Positions 17,049-25,739 of a DNA stretch of 61,868 nucleotides are shown here, piece after piece; within the stretch, counting starts at the first letter, position 1, and the number at the start of each line of letters is the position of its first letter. The notes under the pieces are model-generated. The model was not told the DNA's origin. It ran no database searches and saw nothing but the letters and a program-made list of their open reading frames with translations. The translations under genes were made by a program, and so were the position numbers. This stretch comes from Actinomycetota bacterium. Its GTDB lineage: Bacteria; Actinomycetota; Actinomycetes; Mycobacteriales; HKI-0501. Location of the stretch: positions 1-61,868 of the forward strand of contig JAVEDU010000097.1 in assembly GCA_030840805.1 (NCBI GenBank), written 5' to 3'.

Positions 17049-18965
17049 TCAGCCGAGCGCCGCGAGGAACCTCCCGGCCACCGGCACCGCCGGCCGCCCG
17101 CTGCTGGCGCCGTCGGCGACGAACACCGCGAACGCCAGGTCGCCCCGGTACCCGACGAACCACGAGTGCGCCCGCGGCGGTGTCGCCGAGCCGTACTCCG
17201 CGGTGCCGGTCTTCCCGGCCAGCCCGGCGTAGCGCCGCAACGCCCGCGCGGTCCCCTCGGTGACGACCGCCCTGGTGAGGTCCCGGACCGTGGGCAGCGC
17301 CGCGGCGGGCACGTCAGGCGCGGCGCCCGGCTCGGTGCTCGCGGCTCCGCCGGGTACGCCGGTCGTGCCGGCCCCGGGTACCGCGGCGGCGCCGTCGACG
17401 AGCACCGGTGCCGGTACCCGCCCGCGCACCACCGTCGCGGCGACCAGGGCCAGCGCGAGCGGGCTCACCTCGACGCGGCCCTGGCCGATGGCGTCCGCGG
17501 CACGTTCGACGTCGTCCCGGGGGTCGGGGACCGAGCCGGGGAACGACGGGACCGGCAGGGTCCACGTCGTCCCGATCCCGTAGGCGGCGGCCGTCCGCTG
17601 CAGGGCGTCCGCGGACAGCATCGGCGCGAGGCTCGTGAACGTCGTGTTGCAGGACCGGGCGAACGCCGTCCGCAGCGGCACCGGCCCGAGGTCGAACCGG
17701 CCCGAGTTCTGGAACGTCTTGCCGCCCACCGAGACCGTCGCCGGGCACGCCACGGTGGCGCCGGGTGTGACGACGCCCTCGCCGAGCAGCGCCGTCGCGG
17801 TGACGATCTTGAACGTGGACCCGGCCGGGTACCGACCGGCCAGCGCGATGTCGTACGGCACGGCGCGGGTCTGCGCCACGGCGAGCAGCGCGCCGGTGCT
17901 CGGCCGTACCGCGACGATCGCGGCGTTGCCGGGCAGCGCGGCCAGGGCCCGGCCGGCCGCGCGCTGTACCGCGGGGTCCACTGTGGTAAGCACCGATCGG
18001 CCCGGTACGGCGGGGATCGAGGCCAGTTCCGCCACTGTCGCACCCGTACTGTCCACTGTGGATAGATGGAAGGCCGGGCGACCGGCCAGTGTGGAGTTCA
18101 GTGCCCGCTGGAGACCGGACGTGCCGAGCTCGTCGCCGGCGCGGTACGCCGGACCCGCCTCGGCCAGCACCTCGGCGGTGGGCTCACCCACCCGGCCGAG
18201 CAGTGGCTGCGCAAAGTCCGGGTCCACCGGCAGGATGCGGCTGCCGGTGCGGAACACCGTGCCGGGCAGCGCGTGGATCCTCGGCCTCGCCGCCTCGTAC
18301 GAGCCCCGGCGCAGCGTCACCACCGGCACGAACTGGTCCGGCCGCGCCCGCCCGACGTCCGCGCGCACCTCGGCGGCGATCACCCCGTCCGCGGCGAGGA
18401 CCCGGCCCAGGCTCGCGGCGAGCGTGCCGAGGTTGCGGACGCGGCGCGGTTCGACGCCGACCGTGACGGTGGCCGACCGCCGGAACAGCGGTGTGCCGGT
18501 GCGGTCCAGCAGGGGCGCCCGGGCGGGCAGCTCCCGGGTGGCCTCCACCCGGTCGCCGGTACGCCACTGCGGGTGCACCAGGCGCGGGTCCCAGTGCACC
18601 CGCCAGTGGTCGCCGTCCCGGGTCAGGGTCAGCGAGGAGTCGTACTCCCACGCCTGCTCGACGCCGGTGACCGGCCAGGAGAGCCGGTATGAAGTGGTCG
18701 CCGTCGCGCCGAGGGCCTCCGTGCCGCCGACGGCCAGGTCCGGCGGCACGCCGACCGCCGCCCCGAACGCGGCGAGGCCCTCCTCGGCCGTGGCTGCCGC
18801 GTCGGTGAGGGCCGCCGCCTCGGGCAGCCGCCCGGCGGCCCATGCCGCGAGGAACCGCTTCGCCACGGGCTCCGCGCGCGACGGCGCCGGCGTGGCGACC
18901 GACGAACACCCGCCCGCCAGCACGGCGGCCAGGGTCGCGGCGAGGAGGGCGCGGGCGCGGTACAT
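17049..18965 (-). CDS. Lipoprotein class B penicillin-binding protein
   Basis: 638-aa peptidoglycan transpeptidase. The signal peptide ends in a lipobox, LAGGC, so the protein should be anchored outside the membrane by lipid. After it come a MecA-N/NTF2-like domain (about 30-150), a PBP dimerisation region (about 155-320) and the transpeptidase with STFK, SCN and KTGT motifs. Layout resembles M. tuberculosis PbpLipo (Rv2864c). C-terminal linker 510-545 is rich in Gly, Ala and Pro. TAGGGT stands 7 nt before the ATG. Confidence 0.92.
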   Translation of the reverse strand: MYRARALLAATLAAVLAGGCSSVATPAPSRAEPVAKRFLAAWAAGRLPEAAALTDAAATAEEGLAAFGAAVGVPPDLAVGGTEALGATATTSYRLSWPVTGVEQAWEYDSSLTLTRDGDHWRVHWDPRLVHPQWRTGDRVEATRELPARAPLLDRTGTPLFRRSATVTVGVEPRRVRNLGTLAASLGRVLAADGVIAAEVRADVGRARPDQFVPVVTLRRGSYEAARPRIHALPGTVFRTGSRILPVDPDFAQPLLGRVGEPTAEVLAEAGPAYRAGDELGTSGLQRALNSTLAGRPAFHLSTVDSTGATVAELASIPAVPGRSVLTTVDPAVQRAAGRALAALPGNAAIVAVRPSTGALLAVAQTRAVPYDIALAGRYPAGSTFKIVTATALLGEGVVTPGATVACPATVSVGGKTFQNSGRFDLGPVPLRTAFARSCNTTFTSLAPMLSADALQRTAAAYGIGTTWTLPVPSFPGSVPDPRDDVERAADAIGQGRVEVSPLALALVAATVVRGRVPAPVLVDGAAAVPGAGTTGVPGGAASTEPGAAPDVPAAALPTVRDLTRAVVTEGTARALRRYAGLAGKTGTAEYGSATPPRAHSWFVGYRGDLAFAVFVADGASSGRPAVPVAGRFLAALG

Positions 18966-18972
18966 GGCCGTG

Positions 18973-18978
18973 ACCCTA
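18973..18978 (-). promoter_or_regulatory. Leaderless -10 box for the PBP gene
   Basis: TAGGGT on the minus strand ends 7 nt before ATG 18965. Confidence 0.55.
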
Positions 18979-19066
18979 ATTGTCGGGAGCCCGAAATCGG
19001 GTACGGGACTGTCGGTGCCCCCGGTTACGGTGTCCCGGTCCCTTACGGCGAGCGCGGGGAGCGGCA

Positions 19067-20035
19067 GTGGAAGACGGCATCGTGGTGGAGGGGCTGCGCA
19101 AGCGGTTCGGCTCCACCCAGGCCCTGGACGGCCTCGACCTCGCGGTCGACGAGGGTGCGGTCCTGGGCGTCCTGGGCCCGAACGGCGCGGGCAAGACGAC
19201 CGCCGTGCGGGTGCTCGCCACCCTGCTCCGGCCCGACGCCGGGCATGCCAGCGTGTTCGGGGTCGACGTGGTGGCCGACCCGGTCCGGGTGCGGGAGATG
19301 ATAGGGCTCACCGGCCAGTACGCGGCGGTCGACGAGTTCCTCACCGGGTGGGAGAACCTGGAGATGGTCGGCCGGCTGTTCCGGATGAGCCGGCGCGCGG
19401 CCCGGCAGCGGGCCGACGAGCTGCTGGAGCGATTCGACCTCACCGAGGCGGCCGGCCGCCCGGCGAAGACCTACTCCGGCGGGATGCGCCGCCGGCTCGA
19501 CCTGGCGGCGAGCCTGGTCGCGCGGCCGCGGGTGCTGTTCCTCGACGAGCCGACGACGGGCCTCGACCCGCGCAGCCGGATCGGGATGTGGCAGGTCATC
19601 GGTGACCTCGTGCGGGACGGCACCACGATGCTGCTGACGACGCAGTACCTGGAGGAGGCCGACCAGGTGGCCTCGACCATCGCCGTGGTCGACCACGGCA
19701 AGGTGATCGCGCGCGGGACGGCCGACGAGCTGAAGACCTCCATCGGGGGAGAGCGGCTGCACTTCACCGTCGCCGACCCGGAGCAGCTCGGCACGGCGCT
19801 CGAGGCGGTCCGCCGGTACGCCGACGGGGAACCGGACGCGGACAAGGAGACGGGCGAGCTGACGATCCCGGTCCGCCAGGGGGCGCGGGTCCTACCCGAT
19901 GTGATCCGGGAGCTGGACGCTGCCGGGGTGGTCATCGCCGACCTCGCCGTACGACGGCCGACGCTGGACGACGTGTTCCTGACCCTCACCGGGCACGCCG
20001 CCGAGGAACGCGCCGAGACGGGAGCGGCCCGATGA
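19067..20035 (+). CDS. ABC transporter ATP-binding protein, DrrA type
   Basis: 322-aa ATPase of the daunorubicin-resistance (DrrA) subfamily. Walker A GPNGAGKTT, signature YSGGMRRRLDL, Walker B VLFLDEPTTGLDP and the switch histidine region TTQYLEEAD are complete; the C-terminal 80 residues match the DrrA regulatory tail. GTG at 19067 is preceded by GGGGAG, better than an upstream in-frame ATG at 18980. Its stop overlaps the permease start (ATGA). Export substrate unknown. Confidence 0.92.
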   Translation: MEDGIVVEGLRKRFGSTQALDGLDLAVDEGAVLGVLGPNGAGKTTAVRVLATLLRPDAGHASVFGVDVVADPVRVREMIGLTGQYAAVDEFLTGWENLEMVGRLFRMSRRAARQRADELLERFDLTEAAGRPAKTYSGGMRRRLDLAASLVARPRVLFLDEPTTGLDPRSRIGMWQVIGDLVRDGTTMLLTTQYLEEADQVASTIAVVDHGKVIARGTADELKTSIGGERLHFTVADPEQLGTALEAVRRYADGEPDADKETGELTIPVRQGARVLPDVIRELDAAGVVIADLAVRRPTLDDVFLTLTGHAAEERAETGAAR

Positions 20036-20817
20036 GCCGGACACTGTGGTGGTTCTCCGACGCGTGGGTCATGACCCTGCGCAACCTTCGGCGCATTCCG
20101 CGCCAGCCGGACATGCTGCTGTTCGGCGTGATCCAGCCGATCATGTTCATCGTGCTGTTCCGGTACGTGTTCGGTGGCGCGATGTCGAGCGCGCCGGGCG
20201 TGTCCGGCGGTGACTACGCGCAGTTCCTGATGCCGGGCGTGTTCGTGCAGACGGTGGTGTTCGGCGCGGTGGCGTCGGCGGCCATCGGTACCGCGGAGGA
20301 CATGCAGAAGGGGCTGATGGACCGGTTCCGGTCGCTGCCGATGTCGCGCTCCTCGGTGCTGATCGGCCGGACGGTGTCCGACACGGTGCGCAACGCGCTC
20401 ACCGTGGCGGTCATGGTGGCGGTCGGGATGCTGGTGGGCTTCCGGTTCCACGGCTCGGTGCTGAGCTCGATCGCGGGGGTCGCGCTGATGCTGCTGTTCG
20501 GGTTCGCGCTGTCCTGGCTCGCGGTGCTCATCGGGCTGTCGGTGGGCAGCGTGGAGGCGGCCCAGTCGGCCGGGATGATGTGGCTGTTCCCGCTGACGTT
20601 CGCGTCGTCGGCGTTCGTGCCGCCGCAGACCATGCCGGGGTGGCTCCGGGCGTTCGCGGAGCACAATCCCGTGTCGGTCACGGTGGACACGCTGCGTGCA
20701 CTGTTCAACGGCACCGCGGTCGGCAGCGCGGGATGGCAGATGGCGGCGTGGATGATCGGGTTGATCGTGGTGTTCCTGCCGCTGTCGGTGGCGAAGTTCC
20801 GCCGCGCGAGCGTCTGA
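20032..20817 (+). CDS. ABC-2 type permease, DrrB type
   Basis: 261-aa membrane subunit with six hydrophobic segments, the first around residues 27-45 (DMLLFGVIQPIMFIVLFRYV) and the last near 238-255. Typical of two-gene DrrAB exporters, which move drugs or lipids out of the cell. Translationally coupled to the ATPase gene. Ends 11 bp before a long palindrome that probably terminates the operon. Confidence 0.92.
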   Translation: MSRTLWWFSDAWVMTLRNLRRIPRQPDMLLFGVIQPIMFIVLFRYVFGGAMSSAPGVSGGDYAQFLMPGVFVQTVVFGAVASAAIGTAEDMQKGLMDRFRSLPMSRSSVLIGRTVSDTVRNALTVAVMVAVGMLVGFRFHGSVLSSIAGVALMLLFGFALSWLAVLIGLSVGSVEAAQSAGMMWLFPLTFASSAFVPPQTMPGWLRAFAEHNPVSVTVDTLRALFNGTAVGSAGWQMAAWMIGLIVVFLPLSVAKFRRASV

Positions 20818-20827
20818 CTCCCGGGCG

Positions 20828-20881
20828 GTGATCACCACCGGTTTTCCGTCGCCCTGGCGACGAAAAACCGGTGGTGATCAC
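20828..20881. terminator. Long hairpin between convergent genes (palindrome D)
   Basis: 26-bp arms 20828-20853 and 20856-20881 with one mismatch and a 2-nt loop; ends are GTGATCAC. Sits between the DrrB and carbonic anhydrase stops, so it can serve both strands. One arm carries TTTT/AAAAA runs, as a bidirectional terminator would. Confidence 0.75.
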
Positions 20882-20892
20882 GGGGGCACCGG

Positions 20893-21384
20893 TCAGGTCA
20901 CCTCACGCAGCTTGCCGGACTCGACCTCGTAGACGAAGCCGCGGACCGACTCCTTGTGCGGGATGAACGGGTCGGCCTGGATCCGCGCGACGGACTGGCG
21001 GACGTCCTGATCGACGTCCGTGAACGCCTCGGCCGCCCAGGACGGCCGCAGCCCGGTCTCGTCCTCGACCGATCTCTTGAACTCGTCGTCGGTGAACGTG
21101 AGCATCCCGCAGTCCGTGTGGTGGATGAGGATGATCTCGGTCGTGCCGAGCAGGCGCTGGCTGATCGCCAGGCTCCGCAGTTCATCGGCGGTCACCACGC
21201 CGCCCGCGTTGCGGATGACGTGCGCGTCTCCCTCCGACAGCCCGAGGAGGCCGTACGGGTTGAGGCGGGCGTCCATGCAGGCGAGCACGGCGACGTGCCT
21301 GGCGGGCGGCAGGGGCAGGTCGCCCTTGTCGAAACTGGCGGCGTAACGCTCGGAATTGGCGAGCAGTTCGTCGGTGACGGACAT
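20893..21384 (-). CDS. Beta-class carbonic anhydrase
   Basis: 163-aa enzyme interconverting CO2 and bicarbonate. Zinc ligands are Cys36 (ACMDARLNP), His89 and Cys92 (HHTDCG); Asp38-Arg40 form the conserved dyad. Size matches M. tuberculosis Rv1284. ATG 21384 has a strong GGAGGAG site; longer frames upstream lack one. Bicarbonate could feed the carboxylases seen elsewhere in the window. Confidence 0.93.
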   Translation of the reverse strand: MSVTDELLANSERYAASFDKGDLPLPPARHVAVLACMDARLNPYGLLGLSEGDAHVIRNAGGVVTADELRSLAISQRLLGTTEIILIHHTDCGMLTFTDDEFKRSVEDETGLRPSWAAEAFTDVDQDVRQSVARIQADPFIPHKESVRGFVYEVESGKLREVT

Positions 21385-21742
21385 GGGGGAACTCCTCCGG
21401 TCAGGGATCGCTGGACGGCGGAGGCGGGCTGCGCGGGCGCACGGAGACGCGACCGCCGGCGGCACGCAGCCCTAGGGACAGAGACCGTCGAAGATGTCCA
21501 GCCGACGACTCACCCAGAACGGGTCGAGACATGGTGAGGTGGACATGTCGCAAAGCCGATCACATCAGTAGGAAATCGCCAATGCCCGTCCCGCTATGTG
21601 AGAGAACTGCTCTGCCGACAGGATCCGCAGGCCGCGCCGGGCCGGGTCGGTGGGTGTCTCCGGGGTCTCCGGGTGGGGCTGCCGGCATACCGGCCGGGTC
21701 GGCTGCGTGCCCGGACCGGGTCGGCACGTCCCGCCCGACCGG
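21385..21742. other. Intergenic stretch without a supported gene
   Basis: 358 bp between the carbonic anhydrase start and the GH114-like gene end, both on the minus strand. It should hold the anhydrase promoter and the upstream terminator. I saw only short open frames without convincing ribosome sites and no recognisable riboswitch. Confidence 0.5.
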
Positions 21743-22594
21743 TCAGCAGGCCCGGCGGTAGGCGTCGAGGCTCAGGCGCTTCAACTGGACCTGGATCCGG
21801 GCGGCCCGGCCGGCGGCGCACGCCCGCGCGTACGGCACGCGGTACTCGAGGTCCCACACGGCCTTGCGGGCGGTGACGAACGGTCGCCACGCCGCGCACT
21901 CGTCGTACTGTGCGCACTGCTCGACGAGTGCCGCGTCGAAGGACCGCACGAGCGACGGCACCAGGTCGGGAGCGTTCTTCAGCACGGCCGCCATCCGGTG
22001 GCGGTGGGCCAGGTCGGCGAGCGCCCGGTCGTACCGGACCTGCTGCGTGCGGGTGAGCGGGAACCCGGTGTCGTTGGCGTACCCGTCGACGTTGTCGAAC
22101 TCGACCGCGTCGAATCCCTTCGCGGCGCACGCCGCCACGCGCCTCGCCATGATCGGGAGGAGCACGCCGGTCTGCCGGACGTCGAGCCACCGCTCGTCCG
22201 GCCACCCGTCGAGGGTCTTGCCGACGACGGCGGGCGGGAAGGAGTGGGCATCGGGGCGATAGGCCTCCACGCTGCCGGCGGAGAGGTAGCAGACGACCTT
22301 GCGGCCCTTGCGGTGCAGCGCCCTGATGGTGCTCACCGTCGAGTTCTGCCCGTCGAGCTCGTAGACGCGGGCGGCGACCTTCGTGTCGAGCCGCCCGGCG
22401 AACTGGATGTGCAGCGTGTCGGCCGGCCCGAGTCGCGGCGGGGCGGCCACGGTCCGTCGGGACTCCGAGGCGGTGGTCGCACCGGCTTCCGAGGCGGTGG
22501 TCGCACCGGCCACCGGGGTGGCGGCCGAGCCGGCGACGACGCCGGCCGTCAGGAACCCGGCGGTCAGGACCGCGCACAGACGACGTGCGGTCAT
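21743..22594 (-). CDS. Secreted endo-alpha-1,4-polygalactosaminidase-like (GH114) protein
   Basis: 283 aa with an N-terminal signal peptide (residues 1 to about 28, AVLTAGFLTAGVVAGSAA). The mature part has the TIM-barrel motifs of the GH114/TM1410 group: HIQFAGRLD, YELDGQNS, KVVCYLSAGSVE, FDAVEFDNVDGY and AVLKNAPDL. The family cleaves galactosamine-rich exopolysaccharide. A 10-residue block, AGATTASE, is repeated right after the signal peptide. ATG 22594 has a GGAGG site. Substrate is by family analogy only. Confidence 0.82.
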   Translation of the reverse strand: MTARRLCAVLTAGFLTAGVVAGSAATPVAGATTASEAGATTASESRRTVAAPPRLGPADTLHIQFAGRLDTKVAARVYELDGQNSTVSTIRALHRKGRKVVCYLSAGSVEAYRPDAHSFPPAVVGKTLDGWPDERWLDVRQTGVLLPIMARRVAACAAKGFDAVEFDNVDGYANDTGFPLTRTQQVRYDRALADLAHRHRMAAVLKNAPDLVPSLVRSFDAALVEQCAQYDECAAWRPFVTARKAVWDLEYRVPYARACAAGRAARIQVQLKRLSLDAYRRAC

Positions 22595-22608
22595 CGAGCA
22601 TCCTCCAC

Positions 22609-22634
22609 GATCACTCAGGGGAGTGATCATACTA
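22609..22634 (-). promoter_or_regulatory. Promoter with inverted repeat upstream of the GH114-like gene
   Basis: GATCACTC (22609-22616) and GAGTGATC (22621-22628) form a perfect 8-bp inverted repeat spaced 4 bp. It directly follows TAGTAT, a -10 box on the minus strand (22629-22634), so it covers the expected transcription start. Reads as an operator or a 5' hairpin. Confidence 0.5.
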
Positions 22635-22785
22635 CGTACAGTGATCGAGATCCGTCGATTCACCCGTCTCGGCCCGTCAGGAGCGCACGGGCCGAGCGTC
22701 ATGGGCCGGGGGTCGCGCGGCGGGCAGGTGCTCGGCGGGCGGCCGCCGGTACCGCGAATCCCTCGCGACCAGCCCACCCGCCCAG

Positions 22786-22840
22786 CATGATCATGAGCCC
22801 GTCTTCGCGCCGTGGCGACGAATACGGACTCATGATCACG
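22786..22840. repeat. Long palindrome with TGATCA core ends, copy E
   Basis: Arms starting CATGATCATGAG pair with a few mismatches around a 2-nt loop. Placed downstream of greA and upstream of the GH114-like gene, both minus strand; may terminate greA. Confidence 0.75.
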
Positions 22841-22894
22841 GCAGTGGGGCGGTGCGGCTGCCGGCGCGGGCGTCGGTGCGACCGCGCCGCGTCG

Positions 22895-23398
22895 TCAGCC
22901 CGTGAAGGGCGTCAGATCGTCGACCGTCACCCGGATCGTGTTCCCGTTCGGGGTCCGGTAGCTGACCGTGTCGCCCTTGGCGCGGCCCAGAATGGCATCG
23001 CCCATGGCGGACTCCGGCGAGTACACCGTCATGTCGGTCGTCGCGGCGATCTCCCGCGAACCGAGCAGGAACGTCTCGCTGTCCTTCGCGTCCCCGTCGA
23101 AGTGCACGGACACGACCATGCCGGGGGCCACCGCATCCACGGTGGTGGGCGCGTCGCCGACCTGGGCGCTGCGCAGCAGTTCCTCGAGCTGGCGGATGCG
23201 CCCCTCCTGCTTCCCCTGCTCCTCCTTGGCGGCGTGGTAGCCGCCGTTCTCTCGGAGGTCTCCCTCTTCACGGCGCTCGTTGATCTCCGCGGCGACGGCG
23301 GGCCGGGCCGCGATCAGCCCGTCGAGCTCGGCCTTGAGCCGGTCGTGCGCCTCCTGGGTCAACCAGGTGACGTGGGCGTCGTGGTCGGTCGTGGACAC
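22895..23398 (-). CDS. greA: Transcription elongation factor GreA
   Basis: 167 aa. N-terminal coiled coil with the acidic tip EERREEGDLRENGGYHAAK-type signature (residues about 40-60) that reaches the RNA polymerase active site and stimulates transcript cleavage; C-terminal FKBP-like domain ends DLTPF. GTG 23398 with GGAG upstream gives the actinobacterial start just before TWLTQEAHDRLK. Divergent from mca, the same arrangement as M. tuberculosis Rv1080c/Rv1082. Confidence 0.95.
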   Translation of the reverse strand: MSTTDHDAHVTWLTQEAHDRLKAELDGLIAARPAVAAEINERREEGDLRENGGYHAAKEEQGKQEGRIRQLEELLRSAQVGDAPTTVDAVAPGMVVSVHFDGDAKDSETFLLGSREIAATTDMTVYSPESAMGDAILGRAKGDTVSYRTPNGNTIRVTVDDLTPFTG

Positions 23399-23474
23399 AG
23401 AGGCTCCTCGGGCGGTCACGGGGTGGAGCCTTTCAACGTACCAGCGTCCTGCAGCCGCCCGAACCTGTCGACTC

Positions 23475-23508
23475 CCGACAGTTCCCGGGGTGCCCCGGGA
23501 ACTGTCGG
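23475..23508. repeat. Perfect 16-bp stem palindrome between greA and mca
   Basis: CCGACAGTTCCCGGGG and its exact complement flank a 2-nt loop. It lies in the divergent promoter region, not behind a gene end, so it is more likely regulatory or a mobile-repeat remnant than a terminator. Confidence 0.75.
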
Positions 23509-23582
23509 AGCCGTCGGCGACAATCTCCGGTGAACATCGGTGTCGCGCCGCCGGATGACTGCGCGCGGTGTTCGGTTGAGCA

Positions 23583-23601
23583 GGGAAACGCAGCGTTTCC
23601 C
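23583..23601 (+). promoter_or_regulatory. Inverted repeat upstream of mca
   Basis: GGGAAACG and CGTTTCCC form a perfect 8-bp inverted repeat with a 3-bp centre, ending 25 bp before the mca start. Possible operator or leader hairpin. Confidence 0.4.
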
Positions 23602-23626
23602 GTCAGACAGCAGGGAGTCACCGAGC

Positions 23627-24505
23627 GTGTCCGAGCAGTTGCGCCTCATGGCGGTCCACGCCCACCCGGACGACGAGTCCAGCAAGGGTGCGGCCACGAT
23701 GGCGCGTTACGTCGACGAGGGCGTCGATGTCCTCGTCGTGACCTGTACCGGCGGCGAGCGCGGCAGCGTGCTCAACCCCAAGATGGACCGGCCGGACGTC
23801 TGGGAGAACATCACCGAGATCCGGCGCCTCGAGATGGAGCGCGCCCGCGAGATCCTGGGCGTACGGCAGGCGTGGCTCGGGTTCGTCGACTCGGGGCTGC
23901 CGGAGGGCGACCCGCTGCCGCCGCTGCCGGAGGACAGCTTCGCCCTCCAGCCGCTGGAGGTCACGACCGCGCCCCTGGTCCGGCTGATGCGTGAGTTCCG
24001 CCCGCATGTCGTGACCACGTACGACGAGAACGGTGGCTACCCGCACCCCGACCACATCATGACCCACAAGGTGTCGATGGCGGCGTTCGAGGCGGCGGGT
24101 GACCCGGACGCGTACCACGAGTTCGGGGAGCCGTGGCAGCCCCTGAAGCTCTACTACCACATGAGTTTCACCAAGTCCCGGGTCATCGCGATCCACGAGG
24201 CGCTCCAGGCGCGCGGCCTGGAGTCGCCCTATGCCGAGTGGCTGGAGCGCTGGGCCGACGACCAGGACCTGTCCGAGCGGGTCACGACGCGGGTGGAGTG
24301 CGGCCGGTACTTCGGGCTGCGGGACGACGCCCTTCGCGCCCACGCCACCCAGGTGGACCCGGACGGCCGGTGGTTCCACGTGCCGCTCGACCTGCAGCGG
24401 GAGATCTGGCCGACGGAGGACTACGAGCTCGTGCGGTCCACGGTGCCGACCGAGACGCCGGAGGACGACCTGTTCGCCGGGGTGCCGGAGCGGACCGGCG
24501 CGTGA
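23627..24505 (+). CDS. mca: Mycothiol S-conjugate amidase
   Basis: 292-aa zinc hydrolase of the MshB/LmbE family that cleaves mycothiol conjugates to a mercapturic acid and GlcN-Ins. Zinc motif [10 protein letters not shown] (His, Asp-Asp) and the later [12 protein letters not shown] with the third histidine are present; length matches Rv1082. GTG 23627 with AGGGAG upstream; an earlier in-frame ATG would put unlikely residues ahead of the family start. Marks the host as a mycothiol producer. Confidence 0.95.
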   Translation: MSEQLRLMAVHAHPDDESSKGAATMARYVDEGVDVLVVTCTGGERGSVLNPKMDRPDVWENITEIRRLEMERAREILGVRQAWLGFVDSGLPEGDPLPPLPEDSFALQPLEVTTAPLVRLMREFRPHVVTTYDENGGYPHPDHIMTHKVSMAAFEAAGDPDAYHEFGEPWQPLKLYYHMSFTKSRVIAIHEALQARGLESPYAEWLERWADDQDLSERVTTRVECGRYFGLRDDALRAHATQVDPDGRWFHVPLDLQREIWPTEDYELVRSTVPTETPEDDLFAGVPERTGA

Positions 24506-24512
24506 CCGGCGC

Positions 24513-24671
24513 GTGACCGGCGCGGGCAGCCGGACCCGCGCGCTGCTCGCCGTCGGCATCGCCGCCGCGGGGTGTTCGCCGATCCAGCCGGGCGACTACT
24601 CCGACGGCATCCTGGCGTACGAGGACACGCTGTCCGAGCGCGGCTACGAGGCCTTCGCCTACGGGAGATGA
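24513..24671 (+). CDS. Tiny predicted lipoprotein next to mca (52 aa)
   Basis: GTG start 8 bp after the mca stop. A basic N-terminus (TGAGSRTR) and hydrophobic stretch ALLAVGIAAAGC end in a weak lipobox, leaving a mature peptide of about 33 residues rich in Asp, Glu and Tyr. Third codon positions are almost all G or C and the stop overlaps the next ATG (ATGA), so I treat it as real. Function unknown. The Cys could instead be part of a transmembrane anchor. Confidence 0.6.
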   Translation: MTGAGSRTRALLAVGIAAAGCSPIQPGDYSDGILAYEDTLSERGYEAFAYGR

Positions 24672-25412
24672 CCCGCGGGACGGACGACCCGGCCGACGAC
24701 GGTCTACCGATCTCCGTCACGATCAGCGGGGGCGCCGGCACCCCGGGACAGTGGCGGCGCGATGCGGTCGAGATCGCGGCGATCGGCCGGCGTCAGTGGC
24801 CGTACCGGGTCTTCGCGATCACGGTGACCGGTCTCGCGGGCGCCGCCTGGCGCGACGGCGGACCGCCGACCCCGATCGTCTTCGACCGCGCTGTCCTGGA
24901 ACGGGTCCACGGCGCGCGGCCCGCACGGCTGGACGACCGCGGGCACGGCGACTTCGGGCCGGCCACGGCGCCCGTCACCACCTCGCCCGACCCGCTCCTC
25001 GCCGTGGCCGGGTGGGCCTGCCTGGGACTCGTGGTGCTGACCGTCGTCGGCGGGCTGGTGACCTGGTTCCTGCTCCGGCGGCGGCGCCGCCGGGAGGCCG
25101 GGCCGGTCCGGTCCGGCCGGCATATCCGGTCCAGGGCGGGTGGCCGCCGCCCCCGCCCGGTCCGTGGCCGGTCCCGTCCGGCCACCAGGGCGGGCAGCCC
25201 GGTCGGCCCGCCGGGCACGCCTGGCCCCCTCCGCCTGGCCCGCCGGCCGGCATCGCGGGATCGCCGTGGGGCGCGCCCGGGTCGCAGCCCGGGCCGCACT
25301 CCCCGTCCGGCATCGCGGAACCGCCGCCCGGGCCGCAACCGCCGACCGGCACCGCGGGCGACCCGTCGGCCGCCCGAATTCCCTGTGGGCGCCCCCGGGC
25401 GGTCGCGACTGA
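24668..25412 (+). pseudogene. Membrane protein with Pro-rich cytoplasmic tail, apparently frameshifted twice
   Basis: Starts at an ATGA overlap with the small lipoprotein-like gene. About 115 extracytoplasmic-looking residues lead to a transmembrane segment (LLAVAGWACLGLVVLTVVGG) and a basic RRRRRR stop-transfer. The frame then turns implausible, while the next frame reads a convincing Pro/Gly tail (GGWPPPPPGPWPVPSGHQGG) from about 25120, and the third frame a clean end (PNSLWAPPGGRD, stop 25412). Two single-base losses would restore one protein of about 248 aa. Without correction the first frame runs on to 25672, over the next gene. Real mutation or base-calling error cannot be told apart here. 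Confidence 0.6.
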
Positions 25413-25484
25413 CCGGTTCCGGCGTACCGTGGAGACCTTCGGCGGCGTCGCGTACGGCGGCGCTGAACCCTTCGGAGGACCACG

Positions 25485-25739
25485 ATGACGTCCCAGGCCT
25501 TCGCGGCGATCTCGATGGTGCTGGCGGACGGGATCACGCCCCAGGCGCCGGTGAACAACTTCGGCGACACCCGGACCGGCGCACTCGCCGGCCCGCTCGG
25601 GCTCTTCCTGATCATCCTGCTGCTGATCGCCACGGTCCTGCTCATCCGCAACATGAGCTCCCGCATCCGTAAGCTGCCCCCGGAGTTCCCGGAGCCGCCC
25701 GCGGACCGGGACGAGACCCCTCCCGACGAGCGCGGCTGA
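25485..25739 (+). CDS. Small membrane protein, Rv1083-like
   Basis: 84 aa with one transmembrane helix (GLFLIILLLIATVLLIRNM), a short outer N-terminus and a basic then acidic Pro-rich inner tail. Position after mca and the R-x-RKLPPEFP motif suggest the actinobacterial Rv1083 family, function unknown. ATG 25485 has a GGAGG site. Confidence 0.75.
   Translation: MTSQAFAAISMVLADGITPQAPVNNFGDTRTGALAGPLGLFLIILLLIATVLLIRNMSSRIRKLPPEFPEPPADRDETPPDERG

Noticed and set aside
18980-19066. N-terminal extension of the DrrA-type ATPase from ATG 18980
   Set aside because: It encodes an Arg/Cys-rich segment foreign to the family, while GTG 19067 has a good ribosome site.
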